This document shows, in pieces, positions 36,630 through 47,622 of a DNA stretch of 64,000 nt. How positions within the stretch are numbered: the first letter of the stretch is position 1; each line of letters opens with the position of its first letter. Below the pieces are notes generated by a model that saw only the letters and a list, made by a program, of their open reading frames with translations, searched no databases and was not told the origin of the DNA. A program made the position numbers and the translations under genes. Source of the DNA: Lactifluus volemus (taxonomy: Eukaryota > Basidiomycota > Agaricomycetes > Russulales > Russulaceae); NCBI GenBank assembly GCA_022376515.1, contig WTXI01000001.1:2255488-2319487 (forward strand), read 5' to 3'.

Positions 36630-37886
36630 ATGCTTACTCGCTTAGCCTTCAATCTTCCCCGAAATGCAGTTCCTAGCGTTCGACGTGCTATTTCGTTCCA
36701 GGTACCTGCCTCGCCCCGCGCCACATATAGCGCGCTGACTGTATCGGCCGCTCGCGCGCAGTCCATTCTGCATGGCTCACGAGAGGCTAAAGAAGCCGGT
36801 GAGCATGAAATGCAGCAACATTCCCGCCTCATTGGGCGTGGAAAGTATCTACATGGCATCGAGAGTGCGTCTTTCGTACACAATCTCGTCCAGCTCGGTG
36901 CTCTTATCCGCGTCTTCCCACAGTCCATCGAGTCAAGCCGAACAATGTCAAGGAATACAAGAAAGCCGCGTACGTCCATATAGTCTATATCGTTGTGAAT
37001 GTAGGCAGCGTTTATTGCAGGTAGTGAGCATTATTACACCGGCTTGCGGGATGACCCGGAGCTACAAATCAAGCTCTCGGGTAATTTTGAGGCACTCGTC
37101 GGGGAACAGGATACGTTTTGTGCGTTGTTTAATCTTCGAGTTCGTATGACAGCTCATGCTTTTCTAGATCACATACTGGAGTATGAGAATCACTCCGGAT
37201 TGGACAATGCGTGGAGTAAGATTCCAGGTTCCAAGGTTCGTCACCCATCCTCGAGACCTCCTTGCGAGCACCGTTCACTTTCGCTCAGCATGAGAAAGCC
37301 CATGACGCTTTGAGGCCTCTTCTCTCGTCCCAGGCTACTCAGCTTGCGCAAGAGTTCGCCTTCATGCCGACGTCTCCGCCCCGTAACAAGGGAGGCATCT
37401 TTGAGTTGCGCGCGTACCAGCTGACCCCTGGCACGCTGCTCGAGTGGGAAGCTACATGGTACGCCTTCCGCGCTACGTTCGGTTGCTATACAGCTGATTG
37501 CGTTTATGGTCCATAAGGCGGAAAGGAATTGAAGCTCGTCGGAAGTTCGTTCAGCCTGTAGGCGCGTGGTTTTCACAGGTTGGTCGGCTACATCAGGTGT
37601 ACCATCTCTGGCAGTACCAGTGCGTATCCCCTTTTGCCGCTCAAATGCAGAGCAGCGAATTCACCTTCTCCTTCCTGGATGCGTAGAAGCCTTCAGATGC
37701 GCAAGGAAATGCGCGAAAAGGCATGGCAGGTGGACGGCTGGGCAGACACTGTGCACAAGGCGCGTCTTTTTGCATCACCTCGTTCAGTCACTTTTTTTTG
37801 CTAAATTAGGCGCACAGACCGCGCAACTCGCAAGAACGATGGACTCGCTCATTCTGACACCGCTACCGTTCAGCCCACTCAAGTGA
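36630..37886 (+). CDS. NipSnap family mitochondrial protein, 285 aa
   Basis: Exons 36630-36864, 36924-36969, 37025-37119, 37168-37235, 37289-37458, 37518-37619, 37687-37759 and 37818-37886 join in frame. The first about 35 residues (MLTRLAFNLPRNAVPSVRRA) are an Arg-rich amphipathic presequence typical of matrix import. Two NipSnap (dimeric alpha-beta barrel) domains follow: IHRVKPNNVKEYKKAAEHYY...HILEYENHSG, and FELRAYQLTPGTLLEWEATW...VYHLWQYQ, ending in MDSLILTPLPFSPLK as family members do. NipSnap proteins are linked to mitochondrial quality control and transport but have no settled reaction. The last intron (37760-37817) begins with GC (AAG|GCGCGT). Confidence 0.88.
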
Positions 37887-38176
37887 AGGGAATACAATGA
37901 GAGGTGATGGTCAACGGGACATTCTTGCTGGGTGGGACGTTTGGATCTCGCTGGCTGAATAGATTATATATTCAAAATTCTGGTGGCACGTTCGATAACG
38001 CGATCATGACCTGGACGCGTGACTACTGCGTGCTTACTAGTACTACACAATCTAAACACCTGACAACTTACTCATCTCATTTATAAGTCTCGCCATTAAC
38101 TTATTCCCGTCCGCGCATATATAAATCTGCTTCTTTACGATATCCAGTATCAGTATCAACCAACCAACTCAAAACG

Positions 38177-38738
38177 ATGTCGTCTCCCAAGGATATTGTC
38201 GAAGCAAGTGTTTTTATAAGCCGGTCCTTTTTGTAACATGTCTGGCTGACTTGTGGACGTTGCTGCAGAACGCTATAGCACAGAATACCATCATGGTCTT
38301 CTCTAAGAGCTGGTGTCCGTATTGCAGGAAGGCCAAGAAACTGCTTGCAACAGAATATGCTGGTTCTGAGGCTACCATCCTCGAGTATGTGTCATACTTC
38401 TCGACGATCGTGCTCATGTATCAACCCATCATCCGTTGTAGGCTCGACGAGAGGGACGATGGCGATGAACTGCAGGACTACTTGCAAGTGAAGACAGGCC
38501 AGAGGAGTGTGCCCAACATCTTCATCAGTACGTCCGAAAGCTATATACGTTACCTCAAAAGTTCCATGTCTGATTACGCGCCTCGCACTTCTCTTTCTTC
38601 AGACGGGCATCATATTGGAGGTGAGTTAGCAGTTCTCAGACCACGTTTGTTTTGGGCATTCATCACCTCTTCCGTTTAGGTTCGGATGCTCTGACTGCAA
38701 GTCACAAGAGGGGGGAAATCCAGACCCTCCTCAACTGA
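38177..38738 (+). CDS. Dithiol glutaredoxin, 101 aa
   Basis: Exons 38177-38203, 38269-38384, 38442-38527, 38603-38620 and 38680-38738 give 101 residues. It has the CPYC active site (SWCPYCRKAK), the SVPNIFI cis-proline loop and the GGSDAL glutathione-binding turn, as in cytosolic class I glutaredoxins that reduce protein-glutathione mixed disulfides. The first intron uses a GC donor (GAA|GCAAGT). One exon is only 18 bases. It is preceded by a short promoter region after nipsnap. Confidence 0.92.
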
Positions 38739-39046
38739 TGTTAGGCGCTGCATTCCGATCGCAAGCAAAGCTCGAGTTAGTGTAAGAATCGAAATAATAG
38801 ATATTTTGTCCTGGCAATTTGCCCTTTGTACGTTGCATTGCCTAGACTTGGACTTGGACGATGGCAACTTGGCGTCGTTTTGAAAGGCTTCCCGCCCAAA
38901 TGTCTGCAGCCCAAAGAAAGGATTCAACTAAGGAACATATTTAATTACCGTGCCTCAGCGGGTACCAATGATGTAAATAAATGTCTATGCTACAAACATC
39001 ACCATGAGATCAAAACGTATAAATACACACTTTAGCACCATCGTCA

Positions 39047-41593
39047 TCACATGTCCTTTATATCATCACCATCATCATCGTCATCACCAGACCCCGGACT
39101 ATATTCCAAAATACCATCGGGAAGGCCCTTGAACTGTGCCTCAGGAGGATCCGAGCTCTCGACGATATCTCCATTCAACTTTGCCGCCTCCGTCTTCCAC
39201 GGGATAGCCTCGACTTCGCGGCCTAACTCCCTCAACCGTGAGAAGACCTCCATAAGCAAATGGGTGAGGACGCCATCGTGATCGCCGCGCTCGAGATCTT
39301 TTCGTTCCCTGTGCACTTCCACGGCCTCTTTGGCATATTCGAGACCACCCTCGGTTCCAGGGAGACAGGAAGACGCCAGCCTGAGCGCGCCGACCAACGG
39401 AGATACGTATCGATCGGGATCGTGCGTCCACCGGTCTTTGAAGATCCCGACGGCCTCCATGGCAGGCGCGGCAGCCTCTTGGAGCCGTCCCACCTCGAGA
39501 AGGCTGCTTGCGATCACCCCAAGGATGACAGCTAGCGTAACCGAATCGTGGATAGAAGCCTCACGGTAGAGGTCCCGCGCAAGCTGTGCCATATCGAACA
39601 CTTCTCCTCCCACGTTGTCTTCTGCGATGCGCAGTTGTACGACGTATCCCACCGCCTCGGCATACTGACGTACGAATGCTTGCGGTGCGGACGCGTGGAG
39701 GGTGCGATATAATTCCACCGATTCTTCGGCGTGTTTTCGTGCTTCCCAGTAGAATCCGGCTGCATGCAGGTAGCGTGAAGAGTGGGGCAAGGCGTGAGCG
39801 AGGAATGTCGTAAACGTGGGACGCTCGGACGCTAAATCGCGCAGGTATCTGATGGCTTGCACGCCCGCGACGTACGCGGACGCCTTTTCTCCCCTCGCGG
39901 CGAGCGCTCTTGCCCTGACGAGAAGCGCGATGGTGAGTGCCGGTCGGGAATCTACCACTCCGATGAGAGTGCGAGCGGATTTGATCGCGGCGTGTGTCAT
40001 GGCCAACGCCTCGTCATATTCTTCCATGTCTACGAGAATATCAGAGATGGAGGCCCGGGCCAGGGACAGAAAATGTTTGAGGTGGGGTTTGTCCTCTCCC
40101 AAGGCCCTCAAAACTTCTACCGTCTCCATTGCCACGACCTTCGCCTCTGACTTCTTTCCAGCAGCACTGAGTAATGTGCTTGTACTTGCAGAGCTTTTGC
40201 GAGTTGGCCACCTTGAAGTGCCTGATCTTCATAGCACAATTGTACGGCTCCACGTGCCGCGATTATGGCGCCCTCCATCTTCCCTATTCCAGCAAGCGTC
40301 CTCGCTTTCAAAGAAAGTGCTGAAGCGAGGTCGCGGCGGTGCATGTCTTTATCTGAATGATAGAGACCGCGACGGAGTTGTACAGCCCAGGTTGCAACAG
40401 TGAGTGAATAGTCGTGCATACACAAGTCTTCGAGAATCTGAGCGAGGTCAAACAGTTTGCTTGCCACTTCAGGACTCCCAACCTCCATGTCGGAGGCATC
40501 CACGGAGTAAGAACGTCTATTGCACGTCTGACGGCCGCATCCCAACTGTAGTACCCTGAGATTACGACAGGGTACGATGGAGTAAGTTTGATGGCCTGGA
40601 ATTGGTCGTTTGGGGGACAGACGTCAGGTGGAGTAAATGACAGAATCCCCATCAGCAATCGGGTCTCCAGACGCCGTAAATCGAGCGTAAGGTTGCTTTG
40701 AGTCGATGGAGAGACACCCTGACATGCAATTCCATGAGTTTCTAATAGAGGGTCCCGGTGCCGGTAGCAAGGATATATATACCTTGGAACCAGAGGCCCT
40801 GGTAGTATGGCGAGGTGTGTGTCTATGACGGGCCCCAGGACCATGTTGGGGCTGCCCCAGAATGGAAGCAGCGCAGCTCTGGACACTTTCTCGCATGTTT
40901 GTAAGACTGGCAGCCCAGTCTTCAGGACCATCCGTAACCCATTCATCTGATTCCGCATCAATTTCGGCCGTCCCAGTAGCCTGTCCGAAAGAGAAAAATG
41001 TGCTGGTGCTCGTGAGATTTTGTTTGATGTCTCCTTGTCCTATTCGTTGTTCGGTAATGCTTGCCGTAATTATTTCCCTCGAGGCCGCCGGGAAGCGTTG
41101 TGGAATAGTAATCCGCGAATCGGTTTGCTTTGCGACCCGTCCTGACATCGTGACGTTACTGGGCCCAGCGGTGTTCGATTCCTCGTGGCGCACATTGTCA
41201 AGCCGTTTCTAACCAACATTATCTTCTGAGCTCCACAAAAGGGATGTGATAAAGGAGTATGGATCACCTCAAAGTCATTGTGAATGTCATGTACTTTCTC
41301 ACGAAGATACCCTAGATTGCGCTCGATTTTTTTGCGTTTCACCCGCTTAGGCAACATAGCGGAGACACGCATGAGTCCCCTTTTCTTGAAGTAGCGCTGA
41401 CATTCAGTATTCATCGTTCCGAGGGCACTTTTTGGACGGTAAGGTGAAATGATGCGATTAATAGGCCAAGCGAGTCGGCGCACTCATATGTTATACATAG
41501 CGATTGTTGCAGCTCTGGACTCGGATTCCTCGTCGTTGTTAGCCCCTGCACGAGCTGTTCTAGGTGGCTCAACGATCCAGTGTCGGTTTCCAT
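39047..41593 (-). CDS. Tetratricopeptide-repeat protein, possibly with N-terminal helical-bundle region; one apparent frameshift
   Basis: The C-terminal 362 codons (39047-40135) contain at least seven degenerate TPR helix pairs (for example MEEYDEALAMTHAAI, EARKHAEESVELYRTL, RLQEAAAPAMEAVGIF) and end in an acidic tail (GSGDDDDDGDDIKDM). The frame upstream (40117-40545) continues the repeats but in another frame; a single extra base near 40164 would explain the break. Further up, 40624-41193 and 41280-41593 carry acidic and helical segments (RGLMRVSAMLPKRVKRKK) that look like the N-terminal helical region found in Agaricomycete NLR-like/TPR proteins. Splicing in this part is not resolved. Either a multi-exon gene with a sequence error or a young pseudogene. 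Confidence 0.5.
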
Positions 41594-41626
41594 GTTTCTT
41601 GGGATTGCTTCTGGCTGCTATGATCT

Positions 41627-41947
41627 ATGGACGATTATGGGTTGCGCCCAACCCTGACATGGGAAAAGTTACCTCACCACTTCTATGGAGTTTTGGACTT
41701 GTTCGATGATGGTGACGACCTGGTCAGGGCTTGGCACGGTCATTGGTTGAGAAAACGGGGCAGGGAGGAAGAGCTGAGAGATGCACTGCGGTGTCAAGTA
41801 GAACACGCCTATCACGGGCTGGGAAGGCGATACACATGCGGTAAGTGCCGTGTTAGCGAGTTGACATTCCCCTTAACCCACAATAATACTAACACAGCAT
41901 TTGAATCGATACAGGCGACGGGGTGTAAACATCATGGCATGCTGTAG
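41627..41947 (+). CDS. Possible small gene, 87 aa, unknown function
   Basis: Exons 41627-41840 and 41898-41947 join in frame across an intron with good consensus (GTAAGT donor, CTAAC branch point, ACAG acceptor). The product is acidic/basic mixed with WEKLPHHFYGVLDLFDDGDD near the N terminus. No family is recognised. It would start 34 bases from the presumed 5' end of the minus-strand TPR gene. The good intron is the only support. Confidence 0.28.
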   Translation: MDDYGLRPTLTWEKLPHHFYGVLDLFDDGDDLVRAWHGHWLRKRGREEELRDALRCQVEHAYHGLGRRYTCGKCRVSELTFPLTHNNTNTAFESIQATGCKHHGML

Positions 41948-43137
41948 CAAATCTTACCGTAACAGGTGGGAATGGCGGAGACAAATAGCTTGCCGAGGTA
42001 TGGTCGTTCGACTTGTCCTCATCCAAAGAGGCAGTACTACAGTAAGTGCTAGAGGCTAGCCCCTTACGTCACTTTCTCACGCTGATGGGATACAAGCAAA
42101 ACCAGCCTGAACTTGGTTGTTCCAGAAAGGCCTGTCCCAGTAAAGGGTTGAGGCAGGCCCAGAGCTAGCCCTTTTAGGTCCTCTGTTAAAAAAAGTCGAC
42201 ATCCAGGTTGGGTGTACCTCCCAAAATGGACAAATGAAAGCAATGAGCGCACTTGAGCCGCCGCGTACAGAACGCCCATATGTTCCGCCCTTTACGCCTT
42301 ATACTAGGAACACTAATTGTGCAGTAGGTTCAGGGCTGGTGAAGTGAGAGCATTTTCACATGTATCTGTATCCGATAGTTCATCAGCAAAAATCGCTCTG
42401 CCATTCGCGTCCCAGCATGCATTCAGCTCTGTGAAGGTTATTCAGATGAATCAGATCATGATATTGGAAGGGACAATAGCCCCAATGTACCGAATCAATT
42501 ACCTATTCATATGCTAGGTGGTATCGCAGCAAGATAGGAATATAGATATATACCTACTCTATCGTCACCATCAAACACACAGCACTCAATGACCAAGCTA
42601 GCGACTCCTCGGCTTCGAGAATGGGAGACTCAGGTCCTTGGAAGCTCTTGATGTCGAGATGTTGTTTGAATCTTGTTCCGTGCAAGGAATGTGACCCACG
42701 AGATAGAATGCTGAGACTTACTGGTCAGCAGCAATGAGCCACCGAACTCCTCACGGATGTCGCAAATTCAATCCTGCGTAGATTTGTCCAACGCGACGAC
42801 CCAACTTCGGCGCAAGAGTTCACGCGCCATCGCAAACAATTGTCCTTGGCTTTGCGGGAAATTCGCACCACCAGGTGTCTCTAGTGTTATCGGTATCTTG
42901 GACTCGATCTCAGTTGCAGAGGCAGCTGCAGAGGAGCCTAGAGCAAGGGAATGAGATCGGCAGAGCAGGCGAGGCCGGGCGGCTTGCTGCACGAGAGGCT
43001 TGCCGAGAGGTGCGCTGCGCCGTCTGTGTCTGTGACGTGGTGCAACACATCAAGACCTTCTATTTCGTCGTGTTCATCGGAAAGAATTAACTACGTGTCG
43101 CTGACATGTACGGAGAGGAAAGTTTGCGTACTGTAAG
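41948..43137. other. Spacer before the Plavaka element
   Basis: About 1.2 kb without a supported gene. Short open frames on both strands have no family signal. Confidence 0.4.
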
Positions 43138-43159
43138 GCATCAGCAAAATGATATTTTA

Positions 43160-43320
43160 CTGGAGCGACTTTTGTCACTAGCGTCACTAGGTTACTGGCT
43201 CTAGTGACATCTAGTCACCTAGTCAATTCTAGTAACCAATTCTAGCCGATTCTAGGAATGACATAAAGTTTCTAGTTACAACAGAAACTAATCTAGATCT
43301 AGGTAGTACAGAAAGAATAT
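43160..43320. repeat. Left subterminal CTAG-type repeats of the Plavaka element
   Basis: At least eight short motifs of the form CTAGTNAC, TCACTAG or ATTCTAG occur in both orientations within about 130 bases just inside the left end and next to the transposase stop codon. Confidence 0.7.
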
Positions 43321-46300
43321 CAGAAAGCGATTTCGTGTGCGTGATGGTCAATATACTTATTGACGTAATATGCTTTAAAAGTATCGAGTGATACTACTGA
43401 ATTTATTTGTATTGGTAAGGGATTACGACCATAAATCGGGATAAGATGAGCAGCGCGCAGGATCGCGTCGAGGTGAATAACAGCCTTGTGGCGTCTGTTG
43501 CAGATATAATCGGGATGCACCACCCACATTCCAGTGATGCTGTCCACGCCTACCGTTGTGAACCATTCGACAAACGCACATGGAAACACTACATCATTGT
43601 ACACAAATGAAAAAAATGTCCGGATGCGGGCAACGTTGAGTCCACGCATTCCCGGCCTCTCATCGTCCTCGACCACAAACACGGTGTCATATCTTGGTCC
43701 CCCTCCTCGCCACGAAGGCGTTGCTCGTATGCGCTCGCGCCGCATGCCGCAGACGCCACTGGGATCGCTCGGTGCAAAGAAAGTTGCAATCGCAGAATGG
43801 AAGACTTTCACATCGATGGTGTATGGCAGAAAGCCCGCTGGTATTCCATCTATTCCAAGCTGCTCGGAAAGGAATGCCTGTGTCAGTGTGGGGAGATCAG
43901 CTTCATTTATTTTGGCCGCAAGTTCTTGCAGAGCCCCGGGATAGGATCTCACTAGTTCCAGCACAGTATATTAGATTCAAACTCATATAAAATGTGTAGC
44001 GGTGTTACAGTACTTACCACAAAAACGTGCAAGGACAACGTGCCCAAGCACGTTCATATCTGAGTCCACAGGCCCTTCATCGTCATCGTCACCATCACTG
44101 TCATTGTCGCGTGCAGGTGGGTTATCGATTGGGCGGGGGAGGAACGAGACATTGGGAGGAGGCATATGGCCAGCTGGCAGCATCCCGCGGGCAACAAAGT
44201 CAGCCTGCATCGCTGCGAGCTTGTCGAGGCGCTGGTTTGTCATGAGCATTTGTCCAAGCGCGTTATTCCGACTAGAGCGCCGCCATGGTTTCTTGACGGC
44301 AGTAATATGACGAGATTCTGTGATGGATGAGCAAAGCCCACCTGGGGCACCGAAGTCTTGGATAAGGGTGTGATAGTGTGTCAGCATATGCTGACGCGGA
44401 AGGAAAAAACCTGTTGGTCGGACACCGGTAGTACGAAATACTTCACGCAATCGCAGGAACTTGGAAAGTGAGTGATCGAAGTTGTTCAAGGCGTCCTCGT
44501 TTATGTCTTGGCGGCGGGAGATGTAGCAGGCGTCGAGGAAGGACGCGATACATGCTACCATGTCATCTGGTACATAGCCAACAATCGCAGGAAGATACAC
44601 CTATCTCAAGTATAAGTCATGGGGAATCGCATCACTAGCAGTGTGAAAATACCTTCATCAAGGCTTTAGAGTCATCCCCTGTCCACTGCTTGAAGCGGCG
44701 ACCATGAGGAAAGCGGCGAAGACCTGGGAATGGTGGTACGGCAGCGATTCTTCCTTGGTGTGTGAGCTTGATGCCAGTATGGAAAGAAATCCGTGACGCA
44801 CCGACAGTCAATGTCATCAAGGATCTTGTTTGCCTGACTTTCATTCCAAGCGATTCTCAAGTAGTCCACAACCCACGTTACAAGGTGATCTTTGAACGCG
44901 CCTTTGATAGCTTGGTGTAGTAGATCGGGCGAAATCATCTCGTTGATATCTGCACGTGGAAAATCAGCGGTGAATGGCTGTAATATCCATCAATAATACA
45001 TAGATGGGATGAGAATCCAATACTCACAATAATGTCGTCATTGATTCCATATTTTTCCCAAAGCGACTTGGAATCTAGAAGACAAATGAGCTCGTCCGTG
45101 AGCACGCCCGTTCGCGGCACTGAAATGGCGTCTGGGTTATTTGGCGAGGCGGTACACCTATTCCAGTATTGGGATTCAGTTGCCCAATTCCGACTCTCCG
45201 AGTCCGAGTCAAACTAAACTACTTACTTCGGGCACCAACCCTGGACAATCCCTGTCAACATGACTTGTTCAGGGTAGTCAGCGATGAAAGCTACCAAGTC
45301 GTAGATGACCCGCCGGTAGTGGCCATCGGGGCATCGTCGGACGACTGGCCTTGTCATCCCAGGTCGAAGCGGCTGTAGCACCGCAGATATCGACGCATGG
45401 AATAATTGCCGCTTGAATTTGCGAAACTCCGGATCGTTGTCATATCGCCGGTCACCTAGATCATCGTGTTCATATAAATATACCTTAGTCGTTATAAAAT
45501 ATGATGTAACGTACTCTTGGGGATAGCGAGAAACGCTATCGGTATCACGGCATTGCGGTGTGCACGTCGCACTGTATTGTGTGGATTGCCGATTGATAGG
45601 TACAACGGATGATATTCGACATGTCCAGTGGCGACTGAGACTGTGGTCTTGTCACTGCCTAAAATAATCGGGCAGTACATCGCGCCACGTGTCTCGACAT
45701 CGCGCAGCGTGGCAATGACATCCTATGATTACGAAGTCAGCCTAATGTATGGACAATGAATACAAACTTACACAATGATACCAGGCGATGTTTGCAGACA
45801 TTACATTGCTCCAGCAACGCTTACGATCTTTGTCAAGCTCGACATATGGACAAAAATCAAATTGCCCATTGAAACCCGGATTATCCAACATCGTGCGTAC
45901 AACCTCATCAGGATCACGATACCACACTTCGTAGTCCGTCTGTTTCCAGCTAGGAGCGTCCCTTGCAACATCCTCAGAGAATCCAGTGATCAGACATTTC
46001 CATGGCACATCACCAAGAGCTGATGAATCAATTGTTGCGTGCAGGTGTTGGTGATTTTGGAATGGGCTGGACTCATCGGAACCTTCAACAGACAATCCCC
46101 ACAGCTCCATTAGCAAGTCGATATTGGCGGCAGACATCTCGACTCGGCGGTACAGAAGATCGGCAACGAGAAACTGGACTTTGTTCTCAAATGGGGTCCA
46201 ATCGTCGGGCGATGCGAGTGCGCGGGGTGTTGACTGAGCCCCAGGTGGCAGGAAGTTCCATCAGCATCGCAAGGAAGGGCTGGTTGAAGGAGCATCAGTA

Positions 46301-46542
46301 ATGTTCATAGTACTTGGGATATGTAGAAAATACTTACCAGTTAGGTGAGGGTGTTCTATGCGTTCGCTGCGTTGTTGTTGTGGCGCTTGTGGGAGTTCGG
46401 GAGTAGATTGTCGTTGTCCTGGATTTGCCTGGAGGTTGGAATTTGTGTGAAATGTGCGGAAGTGATATGTGCGGCCGTGCTGACTCTTGAATGTAGAGGG
46501 ACATCCAGAAACCAAGCACGGGAGTCTGTACGATGACAACAT
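43320..46542 (-). CDS. Plavaka transposase with N-terminal C2H2 zinc finger
   Basis: A multi-exon minus-strand gene; exon-like open segments are about 45742-46137, 45500-45680, 45240-45450, 44940-45120, 44640-44930, 43990-44600 and 43320-43960. The start at 46542 gives a C2H2 finger (CLVSGCPSTFKSQHGRTYH). Typical Plavaka blocks follow: TPFENKVQFLVADLLYRR, PWKCLITG, YEVWYRDPDEVVRTML, the catalytic-core segment ILGSDKTTVSVATG...YHPLYLSIGN...RRAHRNAVIPIAFLAIPK, LTGIVQGWCP, DLLHQAIKGAFKDHLVTWV, RRFPHGRRFKQWTGDDSKALMKV and a C-terminal acidic region. No stop interrupts the conserved exons, so it may be intact. It would cut and paste the element. Confidence 0.85.
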
Positions 46543-46844
46543 GGTGAGTAAGAAAGGCAGGAGAAAGTGGTGCCAGTGAGGAAGGACTTACGTGGAGAGC
46601 CTGATAATTTACTTAGCCCGCAGGCACGGGCGTGCTAGGCATTGGTCGTGGGAAGAGGGACACGGGTAGGTGGAAATCGGGGGCGTTCCATGCCAGAAGT
46701 CAGAGGCGAAATGAAACTATGGGTAAAAGATTTCAGTACAATGAATGCAATGGGTCATGAGGCAACAGGAGATACACATACACCGGAGAAAATGGAGAGA
46801 ATTTGACGTGTGCCAGCAACAGTGAATAACAAACTAGTACCGGG

Positions 46845-46960
46845 GAAATTTCTGCACCGGTCGCTACTGAATGTTAAGGAACCGGGAAAGTTTATGCACC
46901 GTTGCTGCTAAGCGACAAAGGACCGGAGAAAAATGCGCACCGGTTGCTACTGAGAAAAAG
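46845..46960. repeat. Three imperfect 35-base tandem repeats
   Basis: Units starting near 46849, 46882 and 46921 share the pattern CCGG(G/A)(G/A)AAA...TGCACCGGTnGCTACTGA. They lie in the presumed 5' region of the transposase gene. Confidence 0.65.
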
Positions 46961-47124
46961 TGTACACCCGACCTGAGTGAATTGCGGGGAGCGGGAACAC
47001 GAAGTTACTGATTCAAAGCGCCAGTAGGCATGAAATTGCCATGAACTCACTCAGGACGTTTGCGAGTGCCAGCAGGTCTGAGACCAGGAAATCAACGCAG
47101 AAATGTCTGTAAATGAGAGGCGGT

Positions 47125-47622
47125 GAGGGAGGTGCAAGGAAGCGGGAGTAGTCAGCGCGACAGATTCTTGACAGGCGAGAATGGACACTAGTAGTTGATG
47201 ACAGTAAATGCCGTCGGGACTGTGAGCTGGACAGAAAGGGAGTGGCAGGAAGGAGGGTTGGCGCAGGGTCTCAGAATTTCGATGCACAAAGACGACTAAC
47301 CTTCCCACACACCTGCCTAAGATTCTCTCAGTTATTCCAGAGAAACAATGAAAGTCACACTGGCAGGAAAGACATTGACAGAATGAGACTGAAGGGCAGT
47401 GAGGAGGGCGTATTGAAGTGGGAATAGTCAGCGCAACATATCCTTGACAAGCGAGAATGCACACTAGCAGTCGATGACAGTAAATGCCGTCGGGACTACG
47501 GGCTGAACTGAAAGGGAGCGTCGGGAAAGAGGGTTGGCGCAGGGTCTCAGAAATAGCTCGAATTTTGATGCGCAAAGACAACGAACCTTCCCACACACCT
47601 GCCTAAGATTCTCTCAGTTAGT
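47125..47622. repeat. Tandem duplication of about 280 bases in the divergent promoter of the Plavaka element
   Basis: Segment 47129-47345 is repeated at about 47410-47622 with roughly 85-90 % identity by eye; both copies contain GATGACAGTAAATGCCGTCG and end in CACACACCTGCCTAAGATTC. The second copy ends directly before the ATG of the accessory gene. Confidence 0.75.

Noticed and set aside
43200..43310. Possible CRISPR-like or satellite array of CTAG repeats
   Set aside because: Motifs are irregularly spaced, both orientations, and restricted to transposon ends; fits subterminal repeats.
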